Below are positions 28,516 through 39,945 of a stretch of 64,000 nucleotides of DNA, one piece after another (within the stretch, counting starts at the first letter, position 1; the number at the start of each line of letters is the position of its first letter). The notes beneath the pieces were generated by a model. It worked only from the letters and a program-made list of their open reading frames with translations. It did no database searches and was not told the DNA's origin. Source of the DNA: Superficieibacter electus (GTDB lineage: Bacteria > Pseudomonadota > Gammaproteobacteria > Enterobacterales > Enterobacteriaceae). A program made the translations under genes and the position numbers. The stretch spans positions 62,001 to 126,000 of the forward strand of contig NZ_PQGD01000014.1 in assembly GCF_002915575.1 (NCBI RefSeq), given 5' to 3'.

Positions 28516-29865
28516 ATGTCTACGCCATCAGCGCGTACCGGCGGTTCACTCGACGCCTGGTTTAAAATTTCTGCTCGTGGAAGCTCTGTTCGTCAGGAGA
28601 TTGTTGCGGGATTAACCACTTTTCTGGCGATGGTCTATTCCGTCATTGTTGTACCGGGAATGTTAGGTAAAGCAGGTTTCCCGCCTGCCGCTGTCTTTGT
28701 CGCAACCTGTCTGGTGGCAGGGGTTGGCTCGCTGTTAATGGGGCTGTGGGCGAACCTGCCGCTGGCGATTGGCTGTGCCATCTCTCTGACCGCTTTTACG
28801 GCCTTCAGTCTGGTGCTGGGGCAACATATCAGCATTCCGGTTGCGCTTGGCGCGGTCTTCCTGATGGGGGTGCTGTTTACCATTATTTCAGCGACCGGCA
28901 TTCGTAGCTGGATTTTGCGTAATCTGCCGCAGGGCATTGCGCACGGTACCGGGATTGGTATCGGCCTGTTCCTGTTGCTCATCGCAGCTAACGGTGTGGG
29001 ACTGGTGATCAAAAACCCGCTGGACGGGCTGCCGGTTGCGCTGGGCCATTTCGCCAGTTTCCCGGTGATCATGTCACTGATTGGTCTGGCGGTGATTATC
29101 GGCCTGGAAAAACTGAAAGTGCCTGGCGGTATTTTACTGACGATTATCGGTATCTCCATCGTCGGCCTGTTATTTGATCCGAACGTCCATTTTTCCGGGA
29201 TTTTTGCCATGCCGTCGCTAAGCGATGAGCACGGTAACTCCCTGATTGGCAGCCTGGATATCATGGGTGCGCTGAACCCCGTGGTGCTGCCAAGTGTGCT
29301 GGCGCTGGTCATGACCGCCGTCTTTGATGCCACCGGCACCATTCGCGCGGTCGCTGGTCAGGCAAATTTGCTGGATAAAGACGGTCAGATCATTAACGGC
29401 GGCAAAGCGCTGACCACCGACTCCCTGAGTAGTGTCTTCTCCGGTCTGGTGGGCGCAGCACCGGCAGCGGTGTATATTGAGTCCGCAGCAGGGACGGCGG
29501 CAGGCGGTAAAACCGGTCTGACGGCGATTGTGGTGGGCGTACTGTTTCTGCTGATCCTGTTCCTTTCTCCGCTCTCTTATCTGGTTCCGGCCTACGCCAC
29601 CGCTCCGGCGCTGATGTATGTTGGACTGTTGATGTTAAGCAACGTCGCGCGCATCGACTTTGCCGATTTTGTTGATGCCATGTGTGGCCTGATTACCGCT
29701 GTGTTTATCGTTCTGACCTGTAACATTGTTACCGGCATCATGATCGGTTTTGCCGCGCTGGTGATTGGTCGGGTTGTGTCAGGCGAATGGCGTAAACTGA
29801 ATTTTGGCACGGTGATTATTGCAATAGCGCTGGTGGCTTTTTATGCGGGTGGCTGGGCGATCTAG
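28516..29865 (+). CDS. ghxP: Guanine/hypoxanthine permease GhxP
   Basis: Proton symporter for guanine and hypoxanthine, of the nucleobase-ascorbate/AzgA-like family in the inner membrane. 449 residues from ATG 28516 ([19 protein letters not shown]), with CAGGGGATG upstream; a longer opening from 28441 adds 25 residues absent in the family. There are about 14 membrane segments, with the conserved blocks [43 protein letters not shown] and [12 protein letters not shown] terminator follows. Confidence 0.96.
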   Translation: MSTPSARTGGSLDAWFKISARGSSVRQEIVAGLTTFLAMVYSVIVVPGMLGKAGFPPAAVFVATCLVAGVGSLLMGLWANLPLAIGCAISLTAFTAFSLVLGQHISIPVALGAVFLMGVLFTIISATGIRSWILRNLPQGIAHGTGIGIGLFLLLIAANGVGLVIKNPLDGLPVALGHFASFPVIMSLIGLAVIIGLEKLKVPGGILLTIIGISIVGLLFDPNVHFSGIFAMPSLSDEHGNSLIGSLDIMGALNPVVLPSVLALVMTAVFDATGTIRAVAGQANLLDKDGQIINGGKALTTDSLSSVFSGLVGAAPAAVYIESAAGTAAGGKTGLTAIVVGVLFLLILFLSPLSYLVPAYATAPALMYVGLLMLSNVARIDFADFVDAMCGLITAVFIVLTCNIVTGIMIGFAALVIGRVVSGEWRKLNFGTVIIAIALVAFYAGGWAI

Positions 29866-29890
29866 CTCGTCTCGCGATTAATCTGTCAAA

Positions 29891-29916
29891 CGGGTGGCTC
29901 AGGCCGCCCGTTTTTT
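29891..29916 (+). terminator. Rho-independent terminator of ghxP
   Basis: CGGGTGGC, TCAG loop, GCCGCCCG (8-bp stem with one wobble) followed by six T, about 25 bp after the ghxP stop. Confidence 0.92.
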
Positions 29917-30014
29917 GTTTTTAAGCCACATCCTGTTTCCCTTATGTTAATCACAATGTTTTACTATGAATATGCGCAGTGCGCTTGATTCCACACAAAG
30001 CAAACAGGGACAGC

Positions 30015-31661
30015 ATGGAAATATTCTTTACAATACTGATCATGACACTTGTGGTCTCGCTCTCCGGAGTAGTGACCCGCGTTCTTCCTTTTCAAATTCC
30101 GTTGCCGCTTATGCAGATTGCCATCGGAGCGCTGCTGGCCTGGCCAACGTTTGGTCTGCATGTCGAGTTTGACCCGGAGCTTTTCCTCGTCTTATTTATC
30201 CCGCCGCTTCTGTTCGCTGACGGCTGGAAAACCCCGACCCGCGAATTTCTTGAACATGGACGAGAGATATTCGGTCTTGCGCTGGCGCTGGTGCTGGTCA
30301 CCGTCGCTGGAATTGGGTTTCTCATTTACTGGATGGTACCAGGCATTCCGTTAATCCCGGCTTTTGCGCTGGCGGCCGTCCTGTCACCCACCGATGCAGT
30401 GGCACTTTCCGGTATCGTGGGTGAAGGACGTATTCCTAAAAAAATCATGGGCATACTTCAGGGTGAAGCATTAATGAACGATGCCTCCGGCCTGGTATCG
30501 CTGAAGTTTGCCGTTGCGGTCGCGATGGGCACCATGGTCTTTACTGTAGGTGGCGCGTCGCTTGAGTTTATGAAGGTGGCGATTGGTGGCCTGCTGGCAG
30601 GTTTTGTTGTCAGCTGGCTGTACGGACGCTCGCTGCGCTTTCTCAGCCGCTGGGGCGGCGATGAACCGGCCACCCAGATTGTGCTGCTGTTCCTGTTGCC
30701 GTTTGCCTCTTATTTGATTGCTGAACATGTTGGCGTATCAGGTATCCTGGCGGCGGTGGCAGCGGGAATGACCATTACCCGTTCTGGCGTTATGCGCTCT
30801 GCGCCGCTGGCCATGCGTCTGCGCGCCAATAGCACCTGGGCAATGCTCGAATTTGTGTTTAACGGTATGGTATTTCTGCTGTTGGGCCTGCAATTACCGG
30901 GGATCATGGAGTCGTCGCTGGCGGCGGCAGAAATCGACCCGAATGTCGAAACCTGGATGCTGTTCACCGATATCGTGCTGATTTATGCCGCGCTGATGCT
31001 GGTGCGTTTTGGCTGGCTGTGGACGATGAAAAAGTTCAGCATGCGTTTTCTGAAGAACAAGCCGATGGAATTTGGATCGTGGAGCACCCGTGAGCTGCTG
31101 ATCGCCACGGTCGCCGGGGTGCGCGGGGCGATTACGCTGGCCGGTGTGCTTTCCATTCCTCTGCTACTGCCGGACGGCAACGGCTTCCCGGCACGTTATG
31201 AACTGGTATTCCTCGCCGCAGGTGTGATCCTCTTTTCGTTGTTTATTGGCGTAATCGTGCTGCCAATGCTGCTTCAGCAGATTGACGTCCGCGATCATGC
31301 CCAGCAGCAGAAAGAAGAGCGGCTGGCGCGAGCGGCAACGGCCGATGTGGCGATTGTCGCCATTGAGAAAATGGAAGAGCGTCTGGCCGCTAATACGGAA
31401 GAGAATATAGATGACCAGTTGCTGCGCGAAGTGAGTTCGCGGGTGATTGGTAATCTGCGTCGTCGCGCTGACGGGCGTAATGATGTTGAGCACTCGTTCC
31501 AGGAAGAGAATCTGGAACGCCGCTTCCGCCTGGCGGCACTGCGCTCTGAGCGAGCCGAGCTTTACCACTTGCGGGCGACGCGGCAAATCAGCAATGAGAC
31601 GCTGCAAAAGCTATTGCACGATCTGGACCTGCTGGAAGCCCTGTTAGTCGAGAGCAAATAA
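30015..31661 (+). CDS. yjcE: Putative Na+/H+ exchanger YjcE
   Basis: CPA1-type cation/proton antiporter of the inner membrane. 548 residues from ATG 30015 (MEIFFTILIMTLVVSLSGVV); the opening upstream of it is non-family sequence. About 12 TM helices. The conserved ion-binding helices contain SPTDAVALSGIVGEGRIPKK (with the key Asp) and GEALMNDASGLVSLKFA (Asn-Asp). GVRGAITLAGVLSIPLLLP is also diagnostic of CPA1. A cytoplasmic helical C-terminal tail of about 150 residues follows. Normal length. Confidence 0.94.
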   Translation: MEIFFTILIMTLVVSLSGVVTRVLPFQIPLPLMQIAIGALLAWPTFGLHVEFDPELFLVLFIPPLLFADGWKTPTREFLEHGREIFGLALALVLVTVAGIGFLIYWMVPGIPLIPAFALAAVLSPTDAVALSGIVGEGRIPKKIMGILQGEALMNDASGLVSLKFAVAVAMGTMVFTVGGASLEFMKVAIGGLLAGFVVSWLYGRSLRFLSRWGGDEPATQIVLLFLLPFASYLIAEHVGVSGILAAVAAGMTITRSGVMRSAPLAMRLRANSTWAMLEFVFNGMVFLLLGLQLPGIMESSLAAAEIDPNVETWMLFTDIVLIYAALMLVRFGWLWTMKKFSMRFLKNKPMEFGSWSTRELLIATVAGVRGAITLAGVLSIPLLLPDGNGFPARYELVFLAAGVILFSLFIGVIVLPMLLQQIDVRDHAQQQKEERLARAATADVAIVAIEKMEERLAANTEENIDDQLLREVSSRVIGNLRRRADGRNDVEHSFQEENLERRFRLAALRSERAELYHLRATRQISNETLQKLLHDLDLLEALLVESK

Positions 31662-31668
31662 TACTTTT

Positions 31669-31697
31669 CGCCGGGGCCTTCCCGGCGATTATTTTTC
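31669..31697. terminator. Terminator after yjcE, shared with the LysR gene end
   Basis: CGCCGGG, GCCTT, CCCGGCG, then ATTATTTTTC on the plus strand. It begins 8 bp after the yjcE stop and touches the stop codon of the convergent LysR gene. On the minus strand the stem is followed by AAAAG, so it mainly serves yjcE. Confidence 0.8.
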
Positions 31698-32576
31698 TGC
31701 CAGCCAGAACCCTTCACAACACGTTAACCATGCTCGCGCGCTGTGTGACAAATACACTCCCTCGCGCCAGATCATGCCCAGTTGCCAGCGCAACTCACTT
31801 TGCAATGGGAGCCAGCGCAGCGTGTCTTTATTCAGCCTTTCACAGATAGGTTCGGGTAAAATCGCCAGCCCCACGCCAGCCTGCACCATTGCCGCCAGAA
31901 AGTCCCACTGGCCGCTGCGCACGGCAATTCTCGGTTTTACGTCATGCTGGTTAAAGAGCTGCATCAGCTGACGGCTAAGGGCGAAATCTTCGTTATAGAT
32001 AAGCAGCGGATGCGCCGCAAGCTGGCGGGGCGATATCGATTCTTTATTCAGCCATTCGCCCGATCGGGGAACCAGCACGCACAGCGGATGACTAAACAGC
32101 GGCAACGCCGTCAGGCTACTTTCTTCTTCCACGGGCAGAGCCGTCATCGCGACATCCAGTTCGCCATTCATTACCGCCTGCTGTACCGTCAGCCCGCCAA
32201 ACTCGGAAATTTTTAGCTCAACGCCAGGATAGCGCTGGCGAAACAAACTGATGGGACCTGCCATCAATACGCCGACCATTGGCGGAATACCGAGCCTCAA
32301 TAATCCCTTATTGAGATGATTGATGTCGCTGAGTTCGGCCTCAAGCTGGCTAAATTCATCGAGGATCGCCAGCCCTCTTTCGAACACCACGCGTCCGGTA
32401 TCGGTCAGCAGTAGTCTGCGCCCGTCGCGGATCAGCAGCGTGCAGTTAAGCTCATCTTCCAGATTTTTTAGCATTTTACTGATCGTCGGCTGGGTGACGA
32501 AAAGCCGCTCCGCCGCGCGCGTAAAACTCTGCTGGCGTACCACTTCGACAAAATAGCGTAATGTTCTCAGATCCAT
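31689..32576 (-). CDS. LysR-family regulator (CidR/YwbI type)
   Basis: Transcriptional regulator, 295 residues. N-terminal winged helix-turn-helix (MDLRTLRYFVEVVRQQSFTR, AAERLFVTQPTISKMLKNLE) and a C-terminal effector domain from about residue 90 (LLRLGIPPMVGVLM through AGVGLAILPEPICERLN). The effector is unknown. It is divergent from a CidA/CidB-like pair with about 100 bp between the starts, the classical LysR arrangement. In Bacillus and Staphylococcus the LysR protein CidR activates cidAB in response to acetate or overflow metabolism. I infer a similar link here, strengthened by the neighbouring acetate genes. Confidence 0.88.
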   Translation of the reverse strand: MDLRTLRYFVEVVRQQSFTRAAERLFVTQPTISKMLKNLEDELNCTLLIRDGRRLLLTDTGRVVFERGLAILDEFSQLEAELSDINHLNKGLLRLGIPPMVGVLMAGPISLFRQRYPGVELKISEFGGLTVQQAVMNGELDVAMTALPVEEESSLTALPLFSHPLCVLVPRSGEWLNKESISPRQLAAHPLLIYNEDFALSRQLMQLFNQHDVKPRIAVRSGQWDFLAAMVQAGVGLAILPEPICERLNKDTLRWLPLQSELRWQLGMIWREGVYLSHSARAWLTCCEGFWLAEK

Positions 32577-32679
32577 GGCTATTCCTTAAAACTATGGGAG
32601 CGATGATTTTAATTCATTTTTTTCATCGACTGGCGCTCACTATAATGCTGGCTCTGATCCTATCCCAGGAATGTTCTCC

Positions 32680-33090
32680 ATGGCTGTGGCCTCCGGGCGC
32701 GTTGTGCCTGCTGTTTTTCAACACCTTCAGACACCGGTGCAGGTTTTACTGTACGCCGGTTTTTTTGTGATTGCTGAGTATCTCGTCGCATGGTTGCATT
32801 TACCCCTGCCAGCCAATCTGGTGGGAATGGTAATGCTATTAGCGCTGATCGCCTGCCGGGTGATCCCACTGGCGTGGATTCGGGCTGGTTCGCGCTGGCT
32901 ACTGGCAGAAATGTTGCTCTTTTTTGTGCCAGCAGTGGTGGCGGTGGTGAACTATGTCCAGCTTCTGATGATCGACGGCTGGCGTATCTTTGCAGTGATT
33001 GCCCTCAGTACCCTGATGGTGCTCGGTGCGACAGCCTGGGTCGTGGATCGGGTGTATCATTATGAAATGCGCAGGCTAAAAGATGAATAA
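32680..33090 (+). CDS. CidA/LrgA-family membrane protein
   Basis: Holin-like small membrane protein, 136 residues from ATG 32680; an in-frame ATG at 32671 would place the AGGA ribosome site directly against the start, so 32680 is preferred. Four hydrophobic segments with the family core YLVAWLHLPLPANLVGMVML and LAEMLLFFVPAVVAVVNY. A TATAAT-like -10 (32641-32646) lies upstream. It overlaps the following CidB-like gene by 8 bp. In Gram-positives CidA/LrgA affect autolysis or pyruvate/acetate-linked transport. The role in enterobacteria is not established. Confidence 0.88.
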   Translation: MAVASGRVVPAVFQHLQTPVQVLLYAGFFVIAEYLVAWLHLPLPANLVGMVMLLALIACRVIPLAWIRAGSRWLLAEMLLFFVPAVVAVVNYVQLLMIDGWRIFAVIALSTLMVLGATAWVVDRVYHYEMRRLKDE

Positions 33091-33772
33091 CCTGTGGCTA
33101 AGCCTGCTGTGCCTGGCAGTGACGCTGGGGCTGTATTACGCCAATAAGCGCCTGTATCGCCGCTTTCATTCGCTCCCACTAATGCCGCTGGTACTGACGC
33201 CCGTTCTTTTAGTACTGATGCTGGTTGTGGGCCACATCTCCTGGCAAAATTACATAGGAGAATCTCACTGGTTACTGTGGTTGCTGGGGCCTGCCACCGT
33301 AGCGTTTGCGGTGCCTATTTACGACAATCTGATGACTATTCGCCGCCACTGGATGTCTCTGTCGGCGGGCGTGATAACGGCAACGGCCGTCGCCGTCACC
33401 AGTTCAGTCTGGCTGGCGCGCCTGTTTATGTTGCCGGACGAGATCCAGCGCAGTCTGGCCGTACGCTCGGTGACCACGCCTTTTGCGCTGGCCGCCGCCA
33501 GACCGCTGGGCGGCCAGCCGGATTTAGTTGCATTATTTGTCGTTGTCACGGGCGTGTTTGGAATGGCCGTAGGGGATATCCTTTTTCTACGTCTTTCCAT
33601 TCGGGCTGGGGTGGCAAAAGGGGCAGGATTCGGCGCAGCTTCGCATGGAGCCGGTACGGCACGTTCATGGGAGCTTGGTCCGCAGGAGGGCGTTATCGCC
33701 AGTCTGGTGATGATGCTTTCAGGCGTCCTGATGGTATTAGTCGCGCCGCTGGTGGCGTGGATAATGTTTTAA
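33083..33772 (+). CDS. CidB/LrgB-family membrane protein
   Basis: Inner-membrane protein of the LrgB family, 229 residues, about seven TM segments. Diagnostic blocks: WLLGPATVAFAVPIYDNL, the region VRSVTTPFALAAARPLGG, and FGAASHGAGTARSWELGPQE near the end. This pattern is shared with E. coli YohK and Staphylococcus CidB/LrgB. It is translationally coupled to the CidA-like gene (8-bp overlap). Followed by a GC-rich hairpin. Confidence 0.9.
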   Translation: MNNLWLSLLCLAVTLGLYYANKRLYRRFHSLPLMPLVLTPVLLVLMLVVGHISWQNYIGESHWLLWLLGPATVAFAVPIYDNLMTIRRHWMSLSAGVITATAVAVTSSVWLARLFMLPDEIQRSLAVRSVTTPFALAAARPLGGQPDLVALFVVVTGVFGMAVGDILFLRLSIRAGVAKGAGFGAASHGAGTARSWELGPQEGVIASLVMMLSGVLMVLVAPLVAWIMF

Positions 33773-33774
33773 AC

Positions 33775-33796
33775 GCCCCGGCCGGATGACCGGGGC
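33775..33796. terminator. Hairpin between cidB-like gene and actP
   Basis: GCCCCGG and CCGGGGC form a 7-bp stem between convergent genes. On the minus strand it is followed by GTTTAAAAC, giving modest support as a terminator of the acs-yjcH-actP operon. Confidence 0.6.
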
Positions 33797-33808
33797 AACA
33801 GGACGTGA

Positions 33809-35772
<1,964 letters not shown>

Positions 35773-35809
35773 AGAGTCTCCAGAGGTAGGGTAGGTTTTG
35801 TTTTAATAG

Positions 35810-35832
35810 CCCTCTCCCTTATCGGGAGAGGG
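35810..35832. repeat. Palindromic element between acs and yjcH
   Basis: CCCTCTCCC and GGGAGAGGG form a perfect 9-bp stem with a TTATC loop. This CCCTCTCCC-type hairpin is a common dispersed enterobacterial intergenic palindrome. Inside the acs operon it may act as an mRNA stability or partial attenuation element that sets acs above yjcH-actP. Confidence 0.65.
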
Positions 35833-35843
35833 AAGAGGCTGGC

Positions 35844-37802
35844 TTAAGACGGTATGGCCAGCGCTTGTTTCTCTTCGAGCAGTTTTTCTACTACGCCAGG
35901 ATCGGCCAGCGTTGAGGTATCCCCCAGATTGCTGGTATCACCGGCGGCGATTTTGCGCAGAATACGACGCATAATCTTGCCAGAGCGGGTTTTCGGCAGC
36001 GAATCGGTCCAGTGCAGCACATCTGGCGTCGCCAGTGGGCCGATCTCCTTGCGCACCCAGTTGCGCACGTCGGTGTACAGCTCTGCGGACGGCTCTTCAC
36101 CGTGATTCAGGGTGACGTAGGCGTAGATCGCCTGGCCTTTAATGTTGTGGGGAATACCCACAACCGCCGCTTCGGCGATTTTCGGATGCGAGACCAGTGC
36201 AGATTCGATTTCCGCCGTCCCCAGACGGTGACCGGAGACGTTCAGGACGTCATCCACACGGCCAGTGATCCAGTAGTAGCCGTCTTCGTCACGGCGCGCG
36301 CCGTCCCCGCTGAAGTAGCAGTTTTTAAAGGTGGAGAAATAGGTCTGCTCGAACCGTTCGTGGTCGCCAAATAGCGTACGCGCCTGGCCGGGCCAGGAGT
36401 CGGTAATCACCAGGTTGCCTTCGGTCGCGCCATCCTGCGGGTTGCCTTCGTTATCAACCAGCGCGGGCTGGACGCCGAAAAACGGTCGCGTCGCGGAACC
36501 GGCTTTTAGTTCAATCGCGCCGGGTAATGGGGTGATCATAAAGCCGCCGGTTTCGGTCTGCCACCAGGTGTCCATCACCGGGCATTTTTCATTACCGATT
36601 TTTTTCCAGTACCATTCCCACGCTTCCGGGTTGATCGGCTCGCCGACGGACCCGAGGATACGCAGTGAAGAACGGTCGGTTCCCTCGATGGCTTTATCGC
36701 CTTCAGCCATCAGCGCACGAATAGCGGTAGGGGCGGTATAAAGAATGTTGACCTGATGCTTGTCAACCACCTGCGACATACGCGCCGGGGTCGGCCAGTT
36801 TGGCACGCCTTCAAACATCAGCGTCGTCGCGCCGCATGCCAGTGGACCGTACAGCAAATAGCTGTGCCCGGTCACCCAGCCAACGTCAGCGGTGCACCAG
36901 TAAATCTCGCCGGGATGATAATCAAAGACATACTTAAAGGTGGTGGCGGCATAAACCAGATAACCGCCGGTCGTGTGCAGCACGCCTTTTGGTTTACCGG
37001 TAGAGCCTGACGTATAAAGAATGAACAGCGGATCTTCTGCGTTCATCTCTTCTGGCTGGTGGTCTGCGCTGGCGTTTTCAGTTAACTCGTTCCACCACAG
37101 ATCGCGGCCTTCCTGCCAGTCAATTTGGCCCCCCGTACGATTAAGCACGATGACGTGCTCAACGCTTTTTACGTTGGGGTTTTTCAGCGCATCGTCGACA
37201 TTTTTCTTCAGTGGAATGGGACGTCCGGCACGGACACCTTCGTCAGCGGTGATCACCAGTCGTGAACTGGAGTCAATGATACGCCCGGCCACGGCCTCAG
37301 GAGAAAAACCGCCAAAAATGACCGAATGCACTGCGCCAATACGGGCGCAGGCCAGCATGGCGACCGCCGCTTCCGGCACCATCGGCATATAAATCGCTAC
37401 CACGTCGCCTTTTTTGATCCCCAGCCCGGCCAGCGTATTGGCAAAGCGGCAAACGTCTGCATGCAGTTCACGATAAGTGATGTGCTTGCTCTGACTGGCG
37501 TCATCACCTTCCCAGATAATGGCGGTCTGATCGCCACGCTCAGACAAATGGCGATCGAGACAATTTGCCGCCAGATTCAGCGTGCCGTCCTCATACCATT
37601 TAATCGAGATGTTGCCGGGCGCAAAAGAGGTATTTTTGACCTTTTGATAGGGCGTTATCCAGTCGAGAATTTTACCCTGCTCGCCCCAGAAGGCATCAGG
37701 ATCGGTAATGGATTGCTGATATTTTTCTTGATACTGCTTCGGGCTGATCAGGCAGTGTTCCGCAATATTTTCGGGAATGGCGTGTTTGTGTATTTGGCTC
37801 AT
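35844..37802 (-). CDS. acs: Acetyl-CoA synthetase Acs
   Basis: ANL-superfamily ligase that converts acetate, ATP and CoA to acetyl-CoA, used for scavenging low acetate. 652 residues. The adenylation core has the P-loop-like [20 protein letters not shown] near residue 264. The acetylation-controlled catalytic lysine is in [13 protein letters not shown] near residue 609. Strong similarity to E. coli throughout. First gene of acs-yjcH-actP. It is divergent from gltP, with 414 bp of regulatory DNA between; CRP control is known in E. coli. Confidence 0.98.
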   Translation of the reverse strand: MSQIHKHAIPENIAEHCLISPKQYQEKYQQSITDPDAFWGEQGKILDWITPYQKVKNTSFAPGNISIKWYEDGTLNLAANCLDRHLSERGDQTAIIWEGDDASQSKHITYRELHADVCRFANTLAGLGIKKGDVVAIYMPMVPEAAVAMLACARIGAVHSVIFGGFSPEAVAGRIIDSSSRLVITADEGVRAGRPIPLKKNVDDALKNPNVKSVEHVIVLNRTGGQIDWQEGRDLWWNELTENASADHQPEEMNAEDPLFILYTSGSTGKPKGVLHTTGGYLVYAATTFKYVFDYHPGEIYWCTADVGWVTGHSYLLYGPLACGATTLMFEGVPNWPTPARMSQVVDKHQVNILYTAPTAIRALMAEGDKAIEGTDRSSLRILGSVGEPINPEAWEWYWKKIGNEKCPVMDTWWQTETGGFMITPLPGAIELKAGSATRPFFGVQPALVDNEGNPQDGATEGNLVITDSWPGQARTLFGDHERFEQTYFSTFKNCYFSGDGARRDEDGYYWITGRVDDVLNVSGHRLGTAEIESALVSHPKIAEAAVVGIPHNIKGQAIYAYVTLNHGEEPSAELYTDVRNWVRKEIGPLATPDVLHWTDSLPKTRSGKIMRRILRKIAAGDTSNLGDTSTLADPGVVEKLLEEKQALAIPS

Positions 37803-38216
37803 GGCTTTTTTTCTCCTTGTAAGATGTTAATGATATGTCACATAAACGTTAATTACAGGAGGGGGAATGAGCTTTGTTTATTTTTTGGGCGGCAGATCAC
37901 GCATTAAATGCAGTGTTTGAAAAACCAGCAAACAGATGTTTGATGCGTAATAATTTTTATCAGTAATTATTAAAAAATCAACAATAGTTTATTTATTTAT
38001 AACAAAAGGTTATAGAAAGTAACTGGCAATAATCTGACTTAACGCCCTCATTTTCGTCCAACAACCCTGCCGGGAAAGGGTTGCACAGGATGGGCTGCAA
38101 GTGATACTGATTATAGGCGCTAAAAATCCTAAAAAGGACGCAACACAATTTCATACCGTTCATCAGCTCTCATTCACATTTTTGAGTGAGGCTGCTCGTT
38201 AAGGAAGTCCACTACT
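37803..38216. promoter_or_regulatory. acs-gltP divergent regulatory region
   Basis: 414 bp, strongly AT-rich from about 37970 to 38040. In E. coli the acs side carries two CRP sites and Fis/IHF sites, and the nrf operon lies between this promoter and gltP. Here gltP directly faces acs. By eye I see only poor CRP-like half-sites, so none is called. A GC-rich inverted repeat (CCTGCCGGGAAAGGGTTG region near 38065-38085) is unexplained. Confidence 0.5.
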
Positions 38217-39530
38217 ATGAAAAACATTAAACTCAGCCTGGCATGGCAGATTTTGCTGGCCCTTGTGCTGGGTATCCTGCTGGGAAGCTATCTGCATTAC
38301 CATAGCGACAGCCGTGAGTGGCTCATTGTAAATCTGCTTTCTCCGGCCGGTGATATCTTTATTCACCTAATCAAAATGATAGTCGTCCCTATTGTTATTT
38401 CCACCTTAATTGTGGGTATTGCGGGGGTAGGTGATGCTAAACAGCTTGGCCGCATTGGTGCGAAGACTATTCTTTATTTTGAAGTGATCACTACCATTGC
38501 CATTGTTATTGGTATTACCCTGGCGAATGTGTTTCAGCCAGGCGCGGGTATTGATATGGCACAGCTGGCGACGGTAGATATTTCGAAATACCAGAGTACT
38601 ACAGCAGAAGTGCAAAGCCATGCGCATGGCCTGATGGGCACCATTTTGTCACTGGTCCCGACCAATATTATCGCCTCAATGGCTAAAGGCGATATGCTGG
38701 CGATTATCTTCTTCTCGGTGTTGTTTGGCCTTGGCCTTTCCTCGCTGCCCGCCACGCATCGTGAGCCGCTGGTGACCGTATTCCGTTCAATTTCTGAGAC
38801 CATGTTTAAAGTCACCCATATGGTGATGCGCTATGCGCCGGTAGGGGTGTTTGCCCTTATTTCAGTAACGGTGGCAAACTTTGGTTTCGCTTCGCTGTGG
38901 CCGCTGGCAAAGCTGGTGATCCTGGTGCATTTTGCCATTATCTTCTTTGCGCTGGTGGTACTTGGTGCAGTGGCGCGGCTGTGTAAACTCAGCATCTGGA
39001 CGCTGATCCGTATCCTGAAAGATGAGCTGATCCTGGCCTATTCAACCGCCAGCTCCGAAAGCGTTCTGCCGCGTATTATTGAAAAGATGGAAGCCTATGG
39101 CGCACCGGCTTCTATTACCAGCTTTGTGGTGCCAACGGGGTATTCCTTTAACCTTGATGGTTCGACCCTTTATCAAAGTATTGCGGCTATTTTTATTGCT
39201 CAGCTTTACGGTATTGATCTCTCGCTGGGCCAGGAAATTATTCTTGTGCTGACGCTGATGGTGACTTCGAAAGGCATCGCTGGCGTGCCAGGCGTTTCAT
39301 TCGTTGTACTGCTGGCAACCCTGGGAAGCGTCGGTATTCCGCTGGAGGGGCTGGCATTTATCGCCGGTGTTGACCGTATTCTTGATATGGCCCGTACCGC
39401 GCTAAATGTGGTGGGCAACGCGCTGGCGGTACTGGTAATTGCCAAATGGGAACATAAGTTTGACCGTAAAAAAGCGCTGGCCTACGAGCGTGAAATGCTG
39501 GGCAAATTTGATAAGACCGCCGATCAATAA
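38217..39530 (+). CDS. gltP: Glutamate/aspartate:proton symporter GltP
   Basis: Inner-membrane DAACS-family transporter that takes up L-glutamate and L-aspartate with protons. 437 residues. Hallmarks: the serine-rich hairpin STASSESVLPRIIEKMEAYG near residue 274, the NLDGSTLYQSIAAIFIAQ motif, and SKGIAGVPGVSFVVLLATLG. Start ATG 38217 with GTTAAGGAAGTCC upstream. A BIME and a strong terminator follow the gene. Confidence 0.97.
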   Translation: MKNIKLSLAWQILLALVLGILLGSYLHYHSDSREWLIVNLLSPAGDIFIHLIKMIVVPIVISTLIVGIAGVGDAKQLGRIGAKTILYFEVITTIAIVIGITLANVFQPGAGIDMAQLATVDISKYQSTTAEVQSHAHGLMGTILSLVPTNIIASMAKGDMLAIIFFSVLFGLGLSSLPATHREPLVTVFRSISETMFKVTHMVMRYAPVGVFALISVTVANFGFASLWPLAKLVILVHFAIIFFALVVLGAVARLCKLSIWTLIRILKDELILAYSTASSESVLPRIIEKMEAYGAPASITSFVVPTGYSFNLDGSTLYQSIAAIFIAQLYGIDLSLGQEIILVLTLMVTSKGIAGVPGVSFVVLLATLGSVGIPLEGLAFIAGVDRILDMARTALNVVGNALAVLVIAKWEHKFDRKKALAYEREMLGKFDKTADQ

Positions 39531-39628
39531 TCAGGGGTGCATTAAGACCTCTGCTGCGGACAAGAACAGGCGGGTTTCCCCGCCTGAGGTTGATGACAAC
39601 CCAGTTTTGCTACTGTGCTCGCCGTTTT

Positions 39629-39725
39629 GCCGGGTAGCGGCTTCGCCTTACCCGGCCTTCTAAAACCTAATTATCAATACGTTATGTGTAAGTCGTGGGC
39701 CTGTGCAAGCGAAACGCCGCCAGGC
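39629..39725. repeat. BIME: two oppositely oriented REP elements after gltP
   Basis: GCCGGGTAGCGGCTTCGCC continuing to TTACCCGGC (39629-39656) is a REP of the same type as those after ubiA. GGGCCTGTGCAAGCGAAACG continuing to CCGCCAGGC (39697-39725) is the inverse partner. The pair is the same combination as at 3.7-3.96 kb. Confidence 0.8.
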
Positions 39726-39760
39726 ATAATTCCACGGTATAGCGTGTGTCAGCAGTCTGA

Positions 39761-39794
39761 AAAATATAAATGCCCTTTCGGGCATTTATATTTT
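39761..39794. terminator. Strong bidirectional terminator
   Basis: A perfect 15-bp stem (AAAATATAAATGCCC and its complement) with TTTC loop. The A-run and T-run lie in the stem, so it works in both directions. It separates gltP from the convergent minus-strand small-protein operon. Confidence 0.88.
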
Positions 39795-39847
39795 ACTGGC
39801 AGTTATCCTGATATGACTGGTTAAAATGCCATGTTGTCACACAAGCC

Positions 39848-39922
39848 TTAATGGAAAAACAAGGCAATCAGGATAATGATTGGAATGGGTACACCTAAAA
39901 AGAACAGTAATAATGAGCGCAT
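39848..39922 (-). CDS. 24-residue hydrophobic membrane peptide
   Basis: Small open frame on the minus strand, start at 39922, reading MRSLLLFFLGVPIPIIILIA then LFFH. The ribosome site GGGAGGT with five bases to the ATG is close to ideal, which is the main reason to believe it is translated. The peptide is one transmembrane helix broken by a central VPIP kink, with a single Arg at the N-terminus. It lies 23 bp downstream of a 326-residue membrane protein on the same strand and is probably in its operon. I have an impression of similar ultra-short peptides next to comparable proteins in other proteobacteria but cannot verify it. Function unknown. Confidence 0.65.
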   Translation of the reverse strand: MRSLLLFFLGVPIPIIILIALFFH

Positions 39923-39945
39923 TTTAAACCTCCCACATAAATAGA

